In this document: piece by piece, positions 8,117 to 17,013 of the stretch
Numbering within the stretch: the stretch's first letter is position 1
Layout of the letters: each line of letters begins with the position of its first letter
Source of the DNA: Timonella senegalensis JC301
GTDB lineage: Bacteria > Actinomycetota > Actinomycetes > Actinomycetales > Cellulomonadaceae
DNA: 64,000 nucleotides
Assembly (NCBI RefSeq): GCF_000312125.1
Contig: NZ_HE978644.1
Span: 101,127-165,126, forward strand
Reading direction: 5' to 3'
Made by a program: the position numbers and the translations under genes
Notes under the pieces: generated by a model
Databases searched by the model: none
What the model saw: the letters and a program-made list of their open reading frames with translations, nothing else
What the model was told of the DNA's origin: nothing

Positions 8117-9283
8117 ATGGCCGTCATTACGGGCGCCGATCGAATCGTCGAAAATCCAGCCCTCCTCGAACACAAGCGCTGGGGGATCGTCACTAACTAC
8201 ACCGGCGTGACCAGCAGCCTCGAACTGACCGCGACCGCGCTGCACAAGGCGGGTGCGCCACTCGTGGCGATTTTCGGTCCGGAGCACGGCACTCGAGGAA
8301 CCGCACAGGCGGGCTTCTCTGAAGAGTCGGAGGCGGACCCAGAGACAGGACTTCCCGTTTACGACACCTACCTCAAGGAGGGTGCCGAGCTCGACGCGAT
8401 CATCGCGGCTGCGGACGTGGACGTGCTCGTGTTCGACATGCAGGACCTCGGCGTTCGGTTCTACACCTACGTGTGGACGTTCGTGGACTGCATGCGCTCC
8501 GCGGCGCGCCTGGGTATCGACGTGGTCGTCCTCGACCGCCCCAACCCGCTCGGCGGCGTCAAGGTCGAAGGGCCCGCGCTCGACGAATCAGGGTTTTCCA
8601 GCTTTGTGGGCCGCGTTGACGTGGCCACCCGTCACGGTCTGACCGTGGGCGAATTGTTGGACATGGTTGCGCGCCGGGACACCGCCGCGGGACTGCCCGA
8701 GGCGAACCTCAGGGTCATCGAGATGATCGGCTGGGACCGCGAGATGCTCTGGGCCGACACCGGACTGCCTTGGGTCATGCCCTCCCCGAACATGCCAACC
8801 CCCGACTCGGCACTCGCCTACGTGGGTACGGGACTGTTCGAAGGAACACTCATGTCGGAGGGACGAGGCACCACGCGGCCGTTCGAGCTCATTGGCGCTC
8901 CGTGGGTCGACAGTCGCTACGTGGAGACGCTCAACGCGCTCGAGCTGCCGGGCGTGCGCTTCCGCGAGGCCTGGTTCAACCCGACCTTCCACAAGTTCGC
9001 AGGCGAGGTCGTAGCCGGAGTTCAGCTGCACATCCTCGACACCAACTCGTTCGCACCAGTGGCCACAGCCGTTGCCATGATCGACGCGGCCAAGGAACTG
9101 TACCCGGACGGCTTTGCGTGGCGCCTCCCGGAGCGGTCGGCTGAGTCGCTCTCGAACACCATCCCGTTCATCGATCTGCTCTGGGGAAGCGATTCCCTGC
9201 GTACCACGATCGACGCAGGCGGACGCGGAGGAGATCTGCCGCTCGTAACCACCCATCCACGGGACGCACAGCTCCTGTACTAA
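8117..9283 (+). CDS. namZ: Exo-beta-N-acetylmuramidase, DUF1343 / GH171 (NamZ)
   Basis: NamZ removes non-reducing terminal MurNAc from peptidoglycan fragments such as MurNAc-GlcNAc. Family blocks are visible: FGPEHGTRG (about residue 55), VFDMQDLGVRFYTYVWT (about 106), VVLDRPNPLGG, PSPNMPTPDSALAYVGTG and EGRGTTRPFELIGAPW. Length (388 aa) matches the family without a signal peptide; the Bacillus enzyme is secreted, so this version is probably cytosolic. The ATG at 8117 is preferred to the open frame upstream because AAGGGAG precedes it by about 10 nt and homology begins there. It follows nagZ by 149 bp and is probably co-transcribed. An exact copy of the 13-bp word (8144) encodes IVEN near the N-terminus. 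Confidence 0.94.
   Translation: MAVITGADRIVENPALLEHKRWGIVTNYTGVTSSLELTATALHKAGAPLVAIFGPEHGTRGTAQAGFSEESEADPETGLPVYDTYLKEGAELDAIIAAADVDVLVFDMQDLGVRFYTYVWTFVDCMRSAARLGIDVVVLDRPNPLGGVKVEGPALDESGFSSFVGRVDVATRHGLTVGELLDMVARRDTAAGLPEANLRVIEMIGWDREMLWADTGLPWVMPSPNMPTPDSALAYVGTGLFEGTLMSEGRGTTRPFELIGAPWVDSRYVETLNALELPGVRFREAWFNPTFHKFAGEVVAGVQLHILDTNSFAPVATAVAMIDAAKELYPDGFAWRLPERSAESLSNTIPFIDLLWGSDSLRTTIDAGGRGGDLPLVTTHPRDAQLLY
8144..8156 (+). repeat. Dispersed word ATCGTCGAAAATC, exact copy in namZ
   Basis: Exact copy encoding Ile-Val-Glu-Asn about 10 residues into NamZ, in the same reading frame as the nagZ copy. Confidence 0.85.
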
Positions 9284-9347
9284 GGGACAGGTAGTAACCA
9301 GAAATACACACGGATCACCAACCACCGGATCGAGAAGGGAAACGGAC

Positions 9348-10307
9348 GTGAAGGCAACCATCCGCAGCTTTACCGGCGCCGACCTGCTCCCCGTGGTCGC
9401 AGTATGGAACGCCGCGAATCACGCGGACCCCATCACGGCTGCTCGTTTTCGCAACCTGATCCTGGCTGATCCAAACTTTGATGCGTCCGGCTTGCAGGTT
9501 GCGGAGGTAAACGGTGAGGTGGTCGGCGCGCTCTACGGTGTGCGCCGACTCACCGCACACTTTGGCTCGGACCTCCAAGCGGGGACCGGATGGATCCCGT
9601 TCTTTGCGGTCCACCCCGAGCAGCAGCGGGCGGGCATCGGAACCAAGCTGTTCGAGGCGGCGCGCCTCTGGTTCTCCGAGCGGGGCGTCAACAGGGTGCA
9701 CTTCTCCTCGTATACCCCGAACTATATCGTGCCCGGACTCGACCGCGAGGCCTACCCCGCTGCGTTTGCGTGGCTGACTGCCCTAGGATTCACCGTGCAG
9801 TACGAGGCGGTCGCTATGGACCGGCTACTGGTCGACTATCGGATGCCAGAGCACATTGCGCAGCACATCCAGGACCTTCGTGGCCGGGGCTACGAACTCC
9901 GGGCGGCAATAGACCAGGACGTACCCGAACTGATCTCGCTTGCGGGAGATTCCTTCAACCCGGACTGGGCGCGGGGCATCCGTGAGGCCCTGACAGGCGG
10001 ACTGGGAATCGACGCCATCACGATTGCCCGCACGCCGGAAGGACCACTCGTAGGCTGGGCGATGCACGGGACGTATGAAGGCATGACGGAGAGATTCGGG
10101 CCCTTTGGCGTCCGAGACGACCAGCGCGGCACTGGGTTGGGCAAGGTGCTTTTACACCTGACCCTCGAACATATGCGGGCCAGCGGAGCCCACAACGCAT
10201 GGTTCCTGTGGACGGACGAGAACTCCCCGGCGGGGCACCTGTACTGCGCAACCGGGTTCAGTGTTACCCGCAGGTTCTCGGTCATGACGGCCACCCTTTC
10301 CAACTGA
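9348..10307 (+). CDS. Tandem-GNAT N-acetyltransferase in the MurNAc locus
   Basis: Two GNAT folds in one chain of 319 residues. The first (about 1-160) has the acetyl-CoA loop VHPEQQRAGIGTKLF; the second (about 170-319) has VRDDQRGTGLGKVLL and ends in YCATGFSVTRRF. Such double-GNAT proteins transfer acetyl from acetyl-CoA to small amines or sugars. Start GTG, with GAGAAGGGA about 8 nt upstream. It lies 64 bp after namZ and 50 bp before the rpiR regulator, all on the same strand. The Bacillus MurNAc locus also carries an acetyltransferase gene (ybbJ), so acetylation of an amino sugar freed during cell-wall turnover is plausible. That substrate is inference only. Confidence 0.85.
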   Translation: MKATIRSFTGADLLPVVAVWNAANHADPITAARFRNLILADPNFDASGLQVAEVNGEVVGALYGVRRLTAHFGSDLQAGTGWIPFFAVHPEQQRAGIGTKLFEAARLWFSERGVNRVHFSSYTPNYIVPGLDREAYPAAFAWLTALGFTVQYEAVAMDRLLVDYRMPEHIAQHIQDLRGRGYELRAAIDQDVPELISLAGDSFNPDWARGIREALTGGLGIDAITIARTPEGPLVGWAMHGTYEGMTERFGPFGVRDDQRGTGLGKVLLHLTLEHMRASGAHNAWFLWTDENSPAGHLYCATGFSVTRRFSVMTATLSN

Positions 10308-10343
10308 CACCTAGCGCTTCTCCCGCAGCACTCCCCACGCGAA

Positions 10344-10358
10344 GGTAAATTACTTACA
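10344..10358 (+). promoter_or_regulatory. RpiR-type operator overlapping the leaderless rpiR promoter
   Basis: GGTAAATTACTTACA, a GTAA-N5-TTAC palindrome like that at 6127. It contains a TANNNT -10 box (TAAATT, 10346-10351) placed 6 nt before the ATG at 10358, so a bound repressor would cover the -10 box and transcript start. This suggests autorepression. Confidence 0.65.
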
Positions 10359-11275
10359 TGACAAAACGCGTCGGCCTACCACTACCCGAGGTTCAGGCCC
10401 CCATCACAGTCCAAATCCGCGGCATCCTAGGACACCTCCAGCCAGCCATGCGGCGCGTGGGCGAGTTCATTGTTGAAAACTCCGAGCGCGTCGCCTCGAT
10501 GACCATTTCCGATCTGGCCAACCAGTGCCACACCTCGGAGACCACCGTGGTCCGGTTCTGCAGGGAACTCGGCGTGCGCGGATACGCGCAGTTACGCGTC
10601 GCGCTCGCCACCGAGGTCGGCAGCCGCTCGCTCGAGGACGCCAAGGCCGAGGCATCGGGGGATATCTCCGACGGGGACGACCTTGCCTCGGTGGTGGAGA
10701 AGATCGCGTACACCGACGCGCGCTCCGTGATCGACACAGCCCAGGCACTGTCCATCCCAGAACTTGCCGCGGTGGTTGAGCGCATCCTCGTGGCCGACCG
10801 GATCGACATCTACGGCGTGGGCGCCTCCGGAATAGTTGGCCTAGACCTCCAGCAGAAGTTGCACCGGATCGGCCTCATCTCGTTCGCGTTGTCCGACATC
10901 CACCAGGCGCTCGCCTCCGCCTCCTTGCTGACCGAAAAGTCCGTGGTCATCGGAATCTCGCACTCCGGAACCACCACGGACACGATCGAAATGCTCGCAC
11001 GGGCCCGCGAGAACGGGGCCACAGTGGTTGCGATCACGAACTCTCCAAGGTCCCCGCTTGCCGAGATCGCCGACCACGTTCTGACCACAGCCGCACGGGA
11101 AACGCCGTTCCGAGCCGGCGCCACCGGAAGCCGGCTCGCCCAGCTCACCGTCGTGGACTGCCTGTTCGTGGGGGTTGCCCAGAGCAACTACTCCCAGAGC
11201 ATCGAGGCGCTCGAAACCACGCGCAACGCGGTGCGGAGCAGGCACATAACCAAGCAAAAGTCTCCACGCAAGTAA
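10358..11275 (+). CDS. RpiR-family regulator of the MurNAc locus (MurR-like)
   Basis: A 305-residue transcription factor with an N-terminal RpiR helix-turn-helix (about 15-95; SDLANQCHTSETTVVRFCRELG) and a C-terminal SIS sugar-phosphate domain (about 130-270; GVGASGIVG, ISHSGTTTDTIEML, AITNSPRSPLAEIAD). In MurR the SIS domain senses MurNAc-6-P, the MurQ substrate, and relieves repression. Flanked by namZ-GNAT and a D-lactate-type dehydrogenase. The gene seems to start at the first transcribed base: a -10 box TAAATT lies 6 nt before the ATG and no Shine-Dalgarno is present. Matching operators here and at murQ/nagZ support local control. Confidence 0.9.
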   Translation: MTKRVGLPLPEVQAPITVQIRGILGHLQPAMRRVGEFIVENSERVASMTISDLANQCHTSETTVVRFCRELGVRGYAQLRVALATEVGSRSLEDAKAEASGDISDGDDLASVVEKIAYTDARSVIDTAQALSIPELAAVVERILVADRIDIYGVGASGIVGLDLQQKLHRIGLISFALSDIHQALASASLLTEKSVVIGISHSGTTTDTIEMLARARENGATVVAITNSPRSPLAEIADHVLTTAARETPFRAGATGSRLAQLTVVDCLFVGVAQSNYSQSIEALETTRNAVRSRHITKQKSPRK

Positions 11276-11342
11276 CTCGCACACCACAGACACGTCGCTT
11301 CACCCGGCAAGCCACCTCGGGCGGCCAACACAAAGGAACATC

Positions 11343-14249
11343 ATGGCTCACTCACAGTTGATCGATCTCCCTGCCACCTCGGCCGAGGCCCAGGCAGCGG
11401 TTGCAGAACTCCGGGCGAAACTCGCGCCGGACGTCGTGTCCACCGAGCCGCTGGACCTGATGGCCCGCGCCCACGACGCGTCCCACTTTCTCCTCACCCC
11501 CAAGGCTGTGGTCACCGCTCGTAGTGCACAGGACGTGGCAGAGGCGTTCGCCGCAGCCCGAGCGAACGGCCTTCCCGTCACGCTCCGCTCCGGGGGAACG
11601 TCCCTGTCCGGTCAGGCTGGCGGCGACGGAATCCTCATTGATGTGCGCCAGAACTTCCGCCGCGTGGACATCGTGGAGTCGGGCGAGCGGGTCATCGCCG
11701 GACCGGGAGCCACCATCCGCTCGGTCAACGCGCGCCTTCACCGGTTTGGCCGCAAGCTCGGGCCGGACCCCGCATCCGAGATCGCCTGCACAGTGGGTGG
11801 TGTGGTTGCCAACAACTCGTCGGGCATGGCCTGCGGAACCGAGTTCAACACCTACCAGACCCTGGAATCCATGGTCCTCGTGCTGCCCAGCGGCACGGTC
11901 CTCGACACGGGCGCCCCTGACGCCAACGACCAGTTGCGCACCAAGGAACCGGAACTGTTTGCCGGGCTCATCGCACTGCGGGATCGCGTAAGGTCCAACC
12001 CTCACTCGGTCGAGCGCATCCGCCACCTGTTCTCCATGAAGAACACCATGGGGTACGGCATCAACTCGTTCCTCGACCACAACGAGCCGGTGAAGATCCT
12101 CGAGCACCTCGTGATCGGTTCCGAGGGCACGCTCGGGTTTGTCGCCCAGGCAACCTTCCGCACGGTTCCCGTGGCGCCACACATCGCCACCGGACTGTTC
12201 GTGTTCCCGCGGGTCACTGACGCAACCGACGCGCTCGAGGCACTGCTCGCCTCTGGTGCCAAGACGCTTGAACTCATGGACGCGCGCTCGCTCCAGGTGG
12301 TCCAACCGGACGTGGCGGCGGACAACCCGCTGTCGACCCTGGCCATCAAGGACCACACGGCGCTGCTCGTGGAACTCCAAGAGATGAGCGCCGAGGCACT
12401 CGCTCAGGCCGGCGAGGTTATGGCTAAGACCGTGTCGACCCTTCCACTCGACCTGCCCGTGGAGTTCACCTCCGATTCGCGCAAGCGCGCGGAACTGTGG
12501 CATGTGCGCAAGGGCCTCTACACCACCGTTGCCGGAGCGCGCCCTGTGGGTACCACGCCGCTGCTCGAGGACATCGTGGTTCCCGTAGGCGCCCTGAGCA
12601 ACACCGTGGAATCGCTGGGCACCATCTTCACGGCGAACGGATATGACGACGCAGTGGTCTTCGGCCACGCCAAGGACGGCAATGTCCACTTCATGATCAA
12701 CCCGCACCTAGACGACCCTGCGGAACTCGCCACCTTTGAACGCTTCACCGACGAACTCGTGGACCTGATCCTGGACAACGACGGGTCGCTCAAGGCAGAG
12801 CACGGAACGGGCCGCGTCATGGCCCCGTTTGTGCGCCGCCAGTACGGTGACGAACTGTACGAGGTCATGCGCGAACTCAAGCGTCTGTGCGACCCTTCGA
12901 ACATGCTCAACCCGGGTGTGATCATCGAGGACAACCCGCGCGCACACGTTGAAAACATCAAGATCATGCCAGGTGTGCAGCCCAAGGTGGACGCCTGCGT
13001 GGAGTGTGGCTACTGCGAGCCCACCTGCCCGTCCAAGGATGTGGCGGTTACCCCGCGCCAGCGCATCGCGCTCATGCGCACGATGGAGGCCGCAACCCCC
13101 GCCCTCAAGGCGGAACTGGAAAAGGCCTTCAACTACGAGGCCATTGACCTGTGCGCCGCTGACTCTCTGTGCGTGACCTCGTGCCCGGTCAAGATCGACA
13201 CGGGCAAGGTCATGAAGTCGCTGCGTGCGGAGCGCGCGCCGCGCATTGCGCAGATCGCCGGCAATATCGCTGCCAAGAACTGGGACAAGGCCGGGGTCGC
13301 AGTGCGGGCCGGACTCGGCGTGGGACAGCACATCAACCCGGCTGTTGTGGCGACCACCAAGGCCCTGCGCAAGGTTCTGCCCACGGAACTCGTTCCGGCC
13401 GCGGGCAAGGACCTCCCCGGTCCGGGTTCGAAGCGCCCAACGGGGCACGTGGGCGGCGCCAACGTGCGCGGAGTCTTCTTCCCCTCGTGCATTTCTGCGA
13501 TGTTTGCGCCGGAGCGCGGCGAGGACGGGCTGCTCAAGGGCGTCGACGAGGCGCTCATCTCGCTATGCACCTCTGCGGGCGTGGGACTTAACATCCCGCA
13601 GGACATCAACTCGCTGTGCTGCACCACCGTGTGGCAATCCAAGGGGCTCGTGGACGGTCTGAGGACGATGTCCGAGATGGTGTTCGACTCGGTATGGAAG
13701 GCGTCCAAGGGCGGCCTGCTCCCGATCATCTCCGATGCCGCCTCGTGCACACACGGCCTGTTCGACGTGGGTGACAAGCTCACGGGCGACCGTGCCGAGC
13801 AGTTCAAGACCCTGCGCTTTGTAGACGCGATCACGTTCGCCCGAGAGGAGATCCTCCCGAACGTGAACGTGACCGAGAAGCTTGAGTCGGTTGCACTGCA
13901 CCCGACCTGCTCGATGGTGCACATGGGCATCGTGGGCGACTTGCAGAGCGTGGCTGCGGCCGTTGCAGACGACGTTGTTGTCCCCGACGACTGGGGCTGC
14001 TGCGCTTTTGCCGGCGACCGCGGAATGCTGCACCCGGAACTGACCGCCTCGGCCACTAAGGCAGAGTCCCGCGAAATCAGGGAACGCGAGGAAGCACGCA
14101 AGGCCCAAGGCCTGGGCTCGGACGGCAGGTTCACCGCCTACGCCTCGGGCAACCGAACCTGCGAGATGGGTATGTCCCGAGCAACCGAGCGCCCCTACGT
14201 GCACATTCTTCAGATCCTTGAGTCTAGGGTCACCTCGACCAAAGGCTGA
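11343..14249 (+). CDS. FAD-linked, Fe-S D-lactate (or 2-hydroxyacid) dehydrogenase
   Basis: A 968-residue oxidoreductase. Residues about 45-275 form a PCMH-type FAD-binding domain (LRSGGTSLSGQAGGDG; GGVVANNSSGM), about 290-540 the FAD-oxidase C-terminal domain (GHAKDGNVHF, AEHGTGRV). A two-cluster 4Fe-4S domain follows (CVECGYCEPTCP about 551; CAADSLCVTSCPV about 604), then cysteine-rich CCG domains (SLCCTTVW about 757; WGCCAFAGDRG about 884). This layout fits respiratory quinone-linked D-lactate or glycolate dehydrogenases with the GlpC-like subunit fused. It starts 67 bp after the MurR-like gene; because MurQ releases D-lactate from MurNAc-6-P, a D-lactate role fits the context. Substrate is not proven by sequence. 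Confidence 0.88.
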   Translation: MAHSQLIDLPATSAEAQAAVAELRAKLAPDVVSTEPLDLMARAHDASHFLLTPKAVVTARSAQDVAEAFAAARANGLPVTLRSGGTSLSGQAGGDGILIDVRQNFRRVDIVESGERVIAGPGATIRSVNARLHRFGRKLGPDPASEIACTVGGVVANNSSGMACGTEFNTYQTLESMVLVLPSGTVLDTGAPDANDQLRTKEPELFAGLIALRDRVRSNPHSVERIRHLFSMKNTMGYGINSFLDHNEPVKILEHLVIGSEGTLGFVAQATFRTVPVAPHIATGLFVFPRVTDATDALEALLASGAKTLELMDARSLQVVQPDVAADNPLSTLAIKDHTALLVELQEMSAEALAQAGEVMAKTVSTLPLDLPVEFTSDSRKRAELWHVRKGLYTTVAGARPVGTTPLLEDIVVPVGALSNTVESLGTIFTANGYDDAVVFGHAKDGNVHFMINPHLDDPAELATFERFTDELVDLILDNDGSLKAEHGTGRVMAPFVRRQYGDELYEVMRELKRLCDPSNMLNPGVIIEDNPRAHVENIKIMPGVQPKVDACVECGYCEPTCPSKDVAVTPRQRIALMRTMEAATPALKAELEKAFNYEAIDLCAADSLCVTSCPVKIDTGKVMKSLRAERAPRIAQIAGNIAAKNWDKAGVAVRAGLGVGQHINPAVVATTKALRKVLPTELVPAAGKDLPGPGSKRPTGHVGGANVRGVFFPSCISAMFAPERGEDGLLKGVDEALISLCTSAGVGLNIPQDINSLCCTTVWQSKGLVDGLRTMSEMVFDSVWKASKGGLLPIISDAASCTHGLFDVGDKLTGDRAEQFKTLRFVDAITFAREEILPNVNVTEKLESVALHPTCSMVHMGIVGDLQSVAAAVADDVVVPDDWGCCAFAGDRGMLHPELTASATKAESREIREREEARKAQGLGSDGRFTAYASGNRTCEMGMSRATERPYVHILQILESRVTSTKG

Positions 14250-14257
14250 TGTCTCAG

Positions 14258-14307
14258 TTACGCGCGGTCCATTACGGTGGAAAAGGCCCACGGTGGGCCG
14301 CGCGTAA
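14258..14307 (+). terminator. Hairpin after the dehydrogenase gene
   Basis: Inverted repeat TTACGCGCGGTCCA with a distant arm (13 of 14 paired, 22-nt loop), 9 bp after the stop codon and just before the Shine-Dalgarno of the next gene. No U tract, so terminator function is uncertain. Confidence 0.5.
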
Positions 14308-14321
14308 GGGGGGAATGGCAC

Positions 14322-14822
14322 GTGAGCACGGCAGCAACGGACAGAACGTCGGACCTGGTTCCGGGGGAGTGGACGACGATCTCGCGCCTGTGGTTTCGGG
14401 CAAAGCTGATCACCATGGCGATCTGGGCGCCGATCCTGGTGGGGCTGACCGCTATTCCGTACCTCATCTGGGACACGCCCTGGCTCCTGCTCTTTCCCGC
14501 CGCAGTCCTCGCCCTGTTCGTGATCTCCCTGCCCCTTGAGTACCTCGAGGTCAAACACTTCCGCTACATGGTCCGCGAGGATGAACTGCTCGTGCGCAAG
14601 GGCTCCCTCAACCGCACGACCACCGCGGTGCCGTACGGCCGTATCCAGTCCACGGAACTCGAAGAAGGCTGGATCGACGCCAAGTTTGACCTGGTCAAGG
14701 TCAAGTTCGTCACCGCTTCTGACGACGGCACGGTCGTGATTGCTGGACTCAGCAAGAACCGCGGGGAGCTGCTCCGGGACGAGATCCTTGCGGACGCCGA
14801 GGCCCGAAGGGTCGCCCTGTGA
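14322..14822 (+). CDS. Small membrane PH-domain protein, YdbS-like (copy 1)
   Basis: 166 residues: two close membrane helices (about 28-75) followed by one bacterial PH domain (bPH2, DUF304) with YMVREDELLVRKGSLNR and VPYGRIQSTELEEG, the family pattern. GTG 14322 is chosen because AAGGGGGGA lies 7 nt upstream; the frame is open somewhat further. The next gene overlaps by 4 bp (GTGA), so the two are translationally coupled, as in Bacillus ydbS-ydbT. In Bacillus, ydbST belongs to the SigW envelope-stress regulon and has been linked to resistance to antimicrobial peptides; the molecular role is unknown. Confidence 0.82.
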   Translation: MSTAATDRTSDLVPGEWTTISRLWFRAKLITMAIWAPILVGLTAIPYLIWDTPWLLLFPAAVLALFVISLPLEYLEVKHFRYMVREDELLVRKGSLNRTTTAVPYGRIQSTELEEGWIDAKFDLVKVKFVTASDDGTVVIAGLSKNRGELLRDEILADAEARRVAL

Positions 14823-16387
14823 CAAAGGTGCAGAACACCGATCCATCCAACGACCAGTTTCAACCCGAGGCAGCACAGGCCCCTGAGCCCGTGGGCGAGC
14901 CGCAAGAACTCGACTGGTTCCGCTGCCACGGCGCAAGTCCGCTCCTGTCCTCCGCCTGGGCGCTGCTGCTGGTTGGGTTCTTTGGCGCTCGCATCGTCAT
15001 GCGGGAACTGGAGAGCGACTCGACCGACTTCACCGTCCTGTGGTTGGTTGTTGCCGCCGCAGTCGGCATTGCGGCACTCACCCTCGCTATCACCACGTTT
15101 GTGTGGCGCCGAACCGAGTTCGCTCTCGACGGCACCTACCTGCACTGCCGTGAAGGCAAGGTCAACAAGGAATCGCGCAAGATCGCGCTCGCTTCGGTTG
15201 ATGCCGTGGACATTGAGCGTGCCACGCTCGCCAAGTTGACCGGGTTTGCGTCCCTCACGGTGCGCGAGACCGGTTCCAAGCCAATCGTAATGTCGTACCT
15301 GCGCCTCGATCGCGCCAATGCCCTGCGCGCCCGGCTGCTGAGCGCCCCGACACCTAGCACCAGCGTGGCTGAGCCCGCAGAGCCAGCCGCGGGAACGGTA
15401 GAAAATCAGGCGCCTGTGGCGCCAGCAAAACCCCAGATTATCGACGATTCTGCGCCACTCATCTATGAACTCCCGACCCAGCGGCTACTTGTGTCGCTCG
15501 CGTGGCGGTGGGTTCTCCTCGTGCCGTTCCTCCTCCTCGCCGCGGCCGTGCTGGTGGTGCTCGCGCTACGCGGAGTGCAGCTGATCGGCCCCGATGACAT
15601 ACCGGGATTCACTGCGGCCACAATCCTCAAGGGGGTCATCGCGGTGGCGCTCGCGGTCGTGGGCGTGGTCAAGCTGGTGTCCAAGAACTACATGTCGCGG
15701 GTGCGGGTCGGGGACGGGCGACTCGCGATCTCACGCGGCCTGATCTCGGACTTCTCCTCCACCATCAACCTCGGATCTGTGCACTGGGTCGTGATCAAGC
15801 AGCCCATGGTGTGGCGCTGGGTCGGGTGGTGGCAGGTCCGGCTTCTAACCGTGACCAGCTCCGATGGCTCCGACGATGACTCTGAAGATGAAGGCGCGGC
15901 CTCCCAGATCGTGCTGCCGGTGGCCACGATGGCCGAGGTCAGCGCGCTCTTGGAGGTGCTCGAGCGGGCCGGAGTGGCTGCTTTCGAACCTGCCATCGGG
16001 CTGGCAACTCGGGCCACAGAGCCGGACGTCCGCACAACGCGCAGGGCGCGGTTCGTCTCCCCGATTGCGTGGGGCCGCGAGGGCTTCACCATTGCGGACC
16101 GGGTCCTGTTCTCACGTGCAGGGCGATACTCAACCAAGCTGACCGTGATTCCGCTGGCAAAGGTCCAGCAGACCGCGCTCTCGCGGGGACCCTTTGACCG
16201 CTCCTTCGGACTCGCGGACGTGGATCTCTTGGGCGCACAGGACGTCGGAGCACTCACCATACGGGCCCTTGACCACGAGGACGCTGACGAGTTGTTCGCT
16301 CACCTCCTCGGCGTCACTGCAACTCCGATTGTCCATCGCCCAGCCCACACGAGTTGGGTGCACAAACTCGCGGCCGAATCGCGCTAG
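14819..16387 (+). CDS. Large membrane PH-domain protein, YdbT-like (copy 1)
   Basis: 522 residues with three bPH2-type segments and two pairs of membrane helices (about 45-85 and 220-285). The PH segments read ALDGTYLHCREGKVNKESR (first), RVGDGRLAISRGLISDF (second) and FTIADRVLFSRAGRYS with VIPLAKVQQTALSRGP (third). The stretch after the first PH domain (about 180-210) is Ala/Pro-rich and carries a near-copy of the dispersed 13-bp word at 15436. GTG start overlaps the upstream stop. Partner of the small PH protein just before it; paralogous to the pair at 16516-18770. Confidence 0.82.
   Translation: MTKVQNTDPSNDQFQPEAAQAPEPVGEPQELDWFRCHGASPLLSSAWALLLVGFFGARIVMRELESDSTDFTVLWLVVAAAVGIAALTLAITTFVWRRTEFALDGTYLHCREGKVNKESRKIALASVDAVDIERATLAKLTGFASLTVRETGSKPIVMSYLRLDRANALRARLLSAPTPSTSVAEPAEPAAGTVENQAPVAPAKPQIIDDSAPLIYELPTQRLLVSLAWRWVLLVPFLLLAAAVLVVLALRGVQLIGPDDIPGFTAATILKGVIAVALAVVGVVKLVSKNYMSRVRVGDGRLAISRGLISDFSSTINLGSVHWVVIKQPMVWRWVGWWQVRLLTVTSSDGSDDDSEDEGAASQIVLPVATMAEVSALLEVLERAGVAAFEPAIGLATRATEPDVRTTRRARFVSPIAWGREGFTIADRVLFSRAGRYSTKLTVIPLAKVQQTALSRGPFDRSFGLADVDLLGAQDVGALTIRALDHEDADELFAHLLGVTATPIVHRPAHTSWVHKLAAESR
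15436..15448 (-). repeat. Dispersed word, one-mismatch copy in the first YdbT-like gene
   Basis: GATTATCGACGAT, the complement of the word with one change, in the inter-domain linker. About 30 bp upstream (15395-15407) is a weaker copy in the other orientation, giving Val-Glu-Asn-Gln, the residues coded at the same place in the paralogue. Confidence 0.6.
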
Positions 16388-16515
16388 TGTGGCACGTAGA
16401 AAAACTGCGTAGTCGTAGACTTCGCCGCTCACACAGCAACGTTCGCCTGGTCTCATCAGCAGCGCTGGCCCACTAGCCAACCCACTTGCTGCATCACACC
16501 GAACAAGGACTCCAC

Positions 16516-17013
16516 ATGAAAGACGTCATGGATCTCGTATTCGACCCCGAGGGCATCGAATGGCACACGGTCTCGCCTCGCCTTACCAAGGTGCGGCTCC
16601 TCACCTGGACCCTGACCATGGCGCTACCGATCCTTGCGGCAATCATCGTGACCGCGTTCTTCCCAACCTGGTGGATGTTCGTGATCCTCGCCACCGTGCT
16701 GGGACTGTACATCTGGATTGCCATAATCATCAGGCGCCAGGTACCAAAGATCGGATACGCGGAACGCGAGGACGACCTGCTGATTCGCCGGGGCATCCTC
16801 TTCCGCTCAATCGTGGTGGTTCCTTACGGCCGCATGCAGCTCGTGGACGTCGAGGCAGGTCCGCTGGACCGAAAGTTCGGGATTGCCAAGGTCACCCTGC
16901 ACACTGCGTCCCCCCAGACGGACGCCGTGGTCCCCGGCCTCGTTCCTGAGGAGGCCGCGCGCCTTCGTGACCGACTGGCAAGCCGCGGCGAAGCCCGATT
17001 GGCTGGTCTGTGA
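16516..17013 (+). CDS. Small membrane PH-domain protein, YdbS-like (copy 2)
   Basis: 165 residues with the same plan as the protein at 14322: two membrane helices (about 30-75) and one bPH2 domain (REDDLLIRRGILFRS, VPYGRMQLVDVEAGPLDRKFG). The VPYGR(I/M)Q block is shared with copy 1, showing they are paralogues. ATG 16516 follows an AAGGAC site at 7 nt; an upstream in-frame ATG lacks such a site. The following gene starts at a GTG overlapping its stop codon by 4 bp. Function unknown. Confidence 0.82.
   Translation: MKDVMDLVFDPEGIEWHTVSPRLTKVRLLTWTLTMALPILAAIIVTAFFPTWWMFVILATVLGLYIWIAIIIRRQVPKIGYAEREDDLLIRRGILFRSIVVVPYGRMQLVDVEAGPLDRKFGIAKVTLHTASPQTDAVVPGLVPEEAARLRDRLASRGEARLAGL

Noticed and set aside
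11352-12707. Long open frame (451 codons) on the minus strand
   Set aside because: Antisense to the FAD/Fe-S dehydrogenase, which has clear motifs; His/Arg/Val-rich composition typical of shadow frames in GC-rich DNA.
13563-14936. Open frame of 457 codons on the minus strand
   Set aside because: Covers the end of the dehydrogenase and two PH genes antisense; no ribosome site or motifs.
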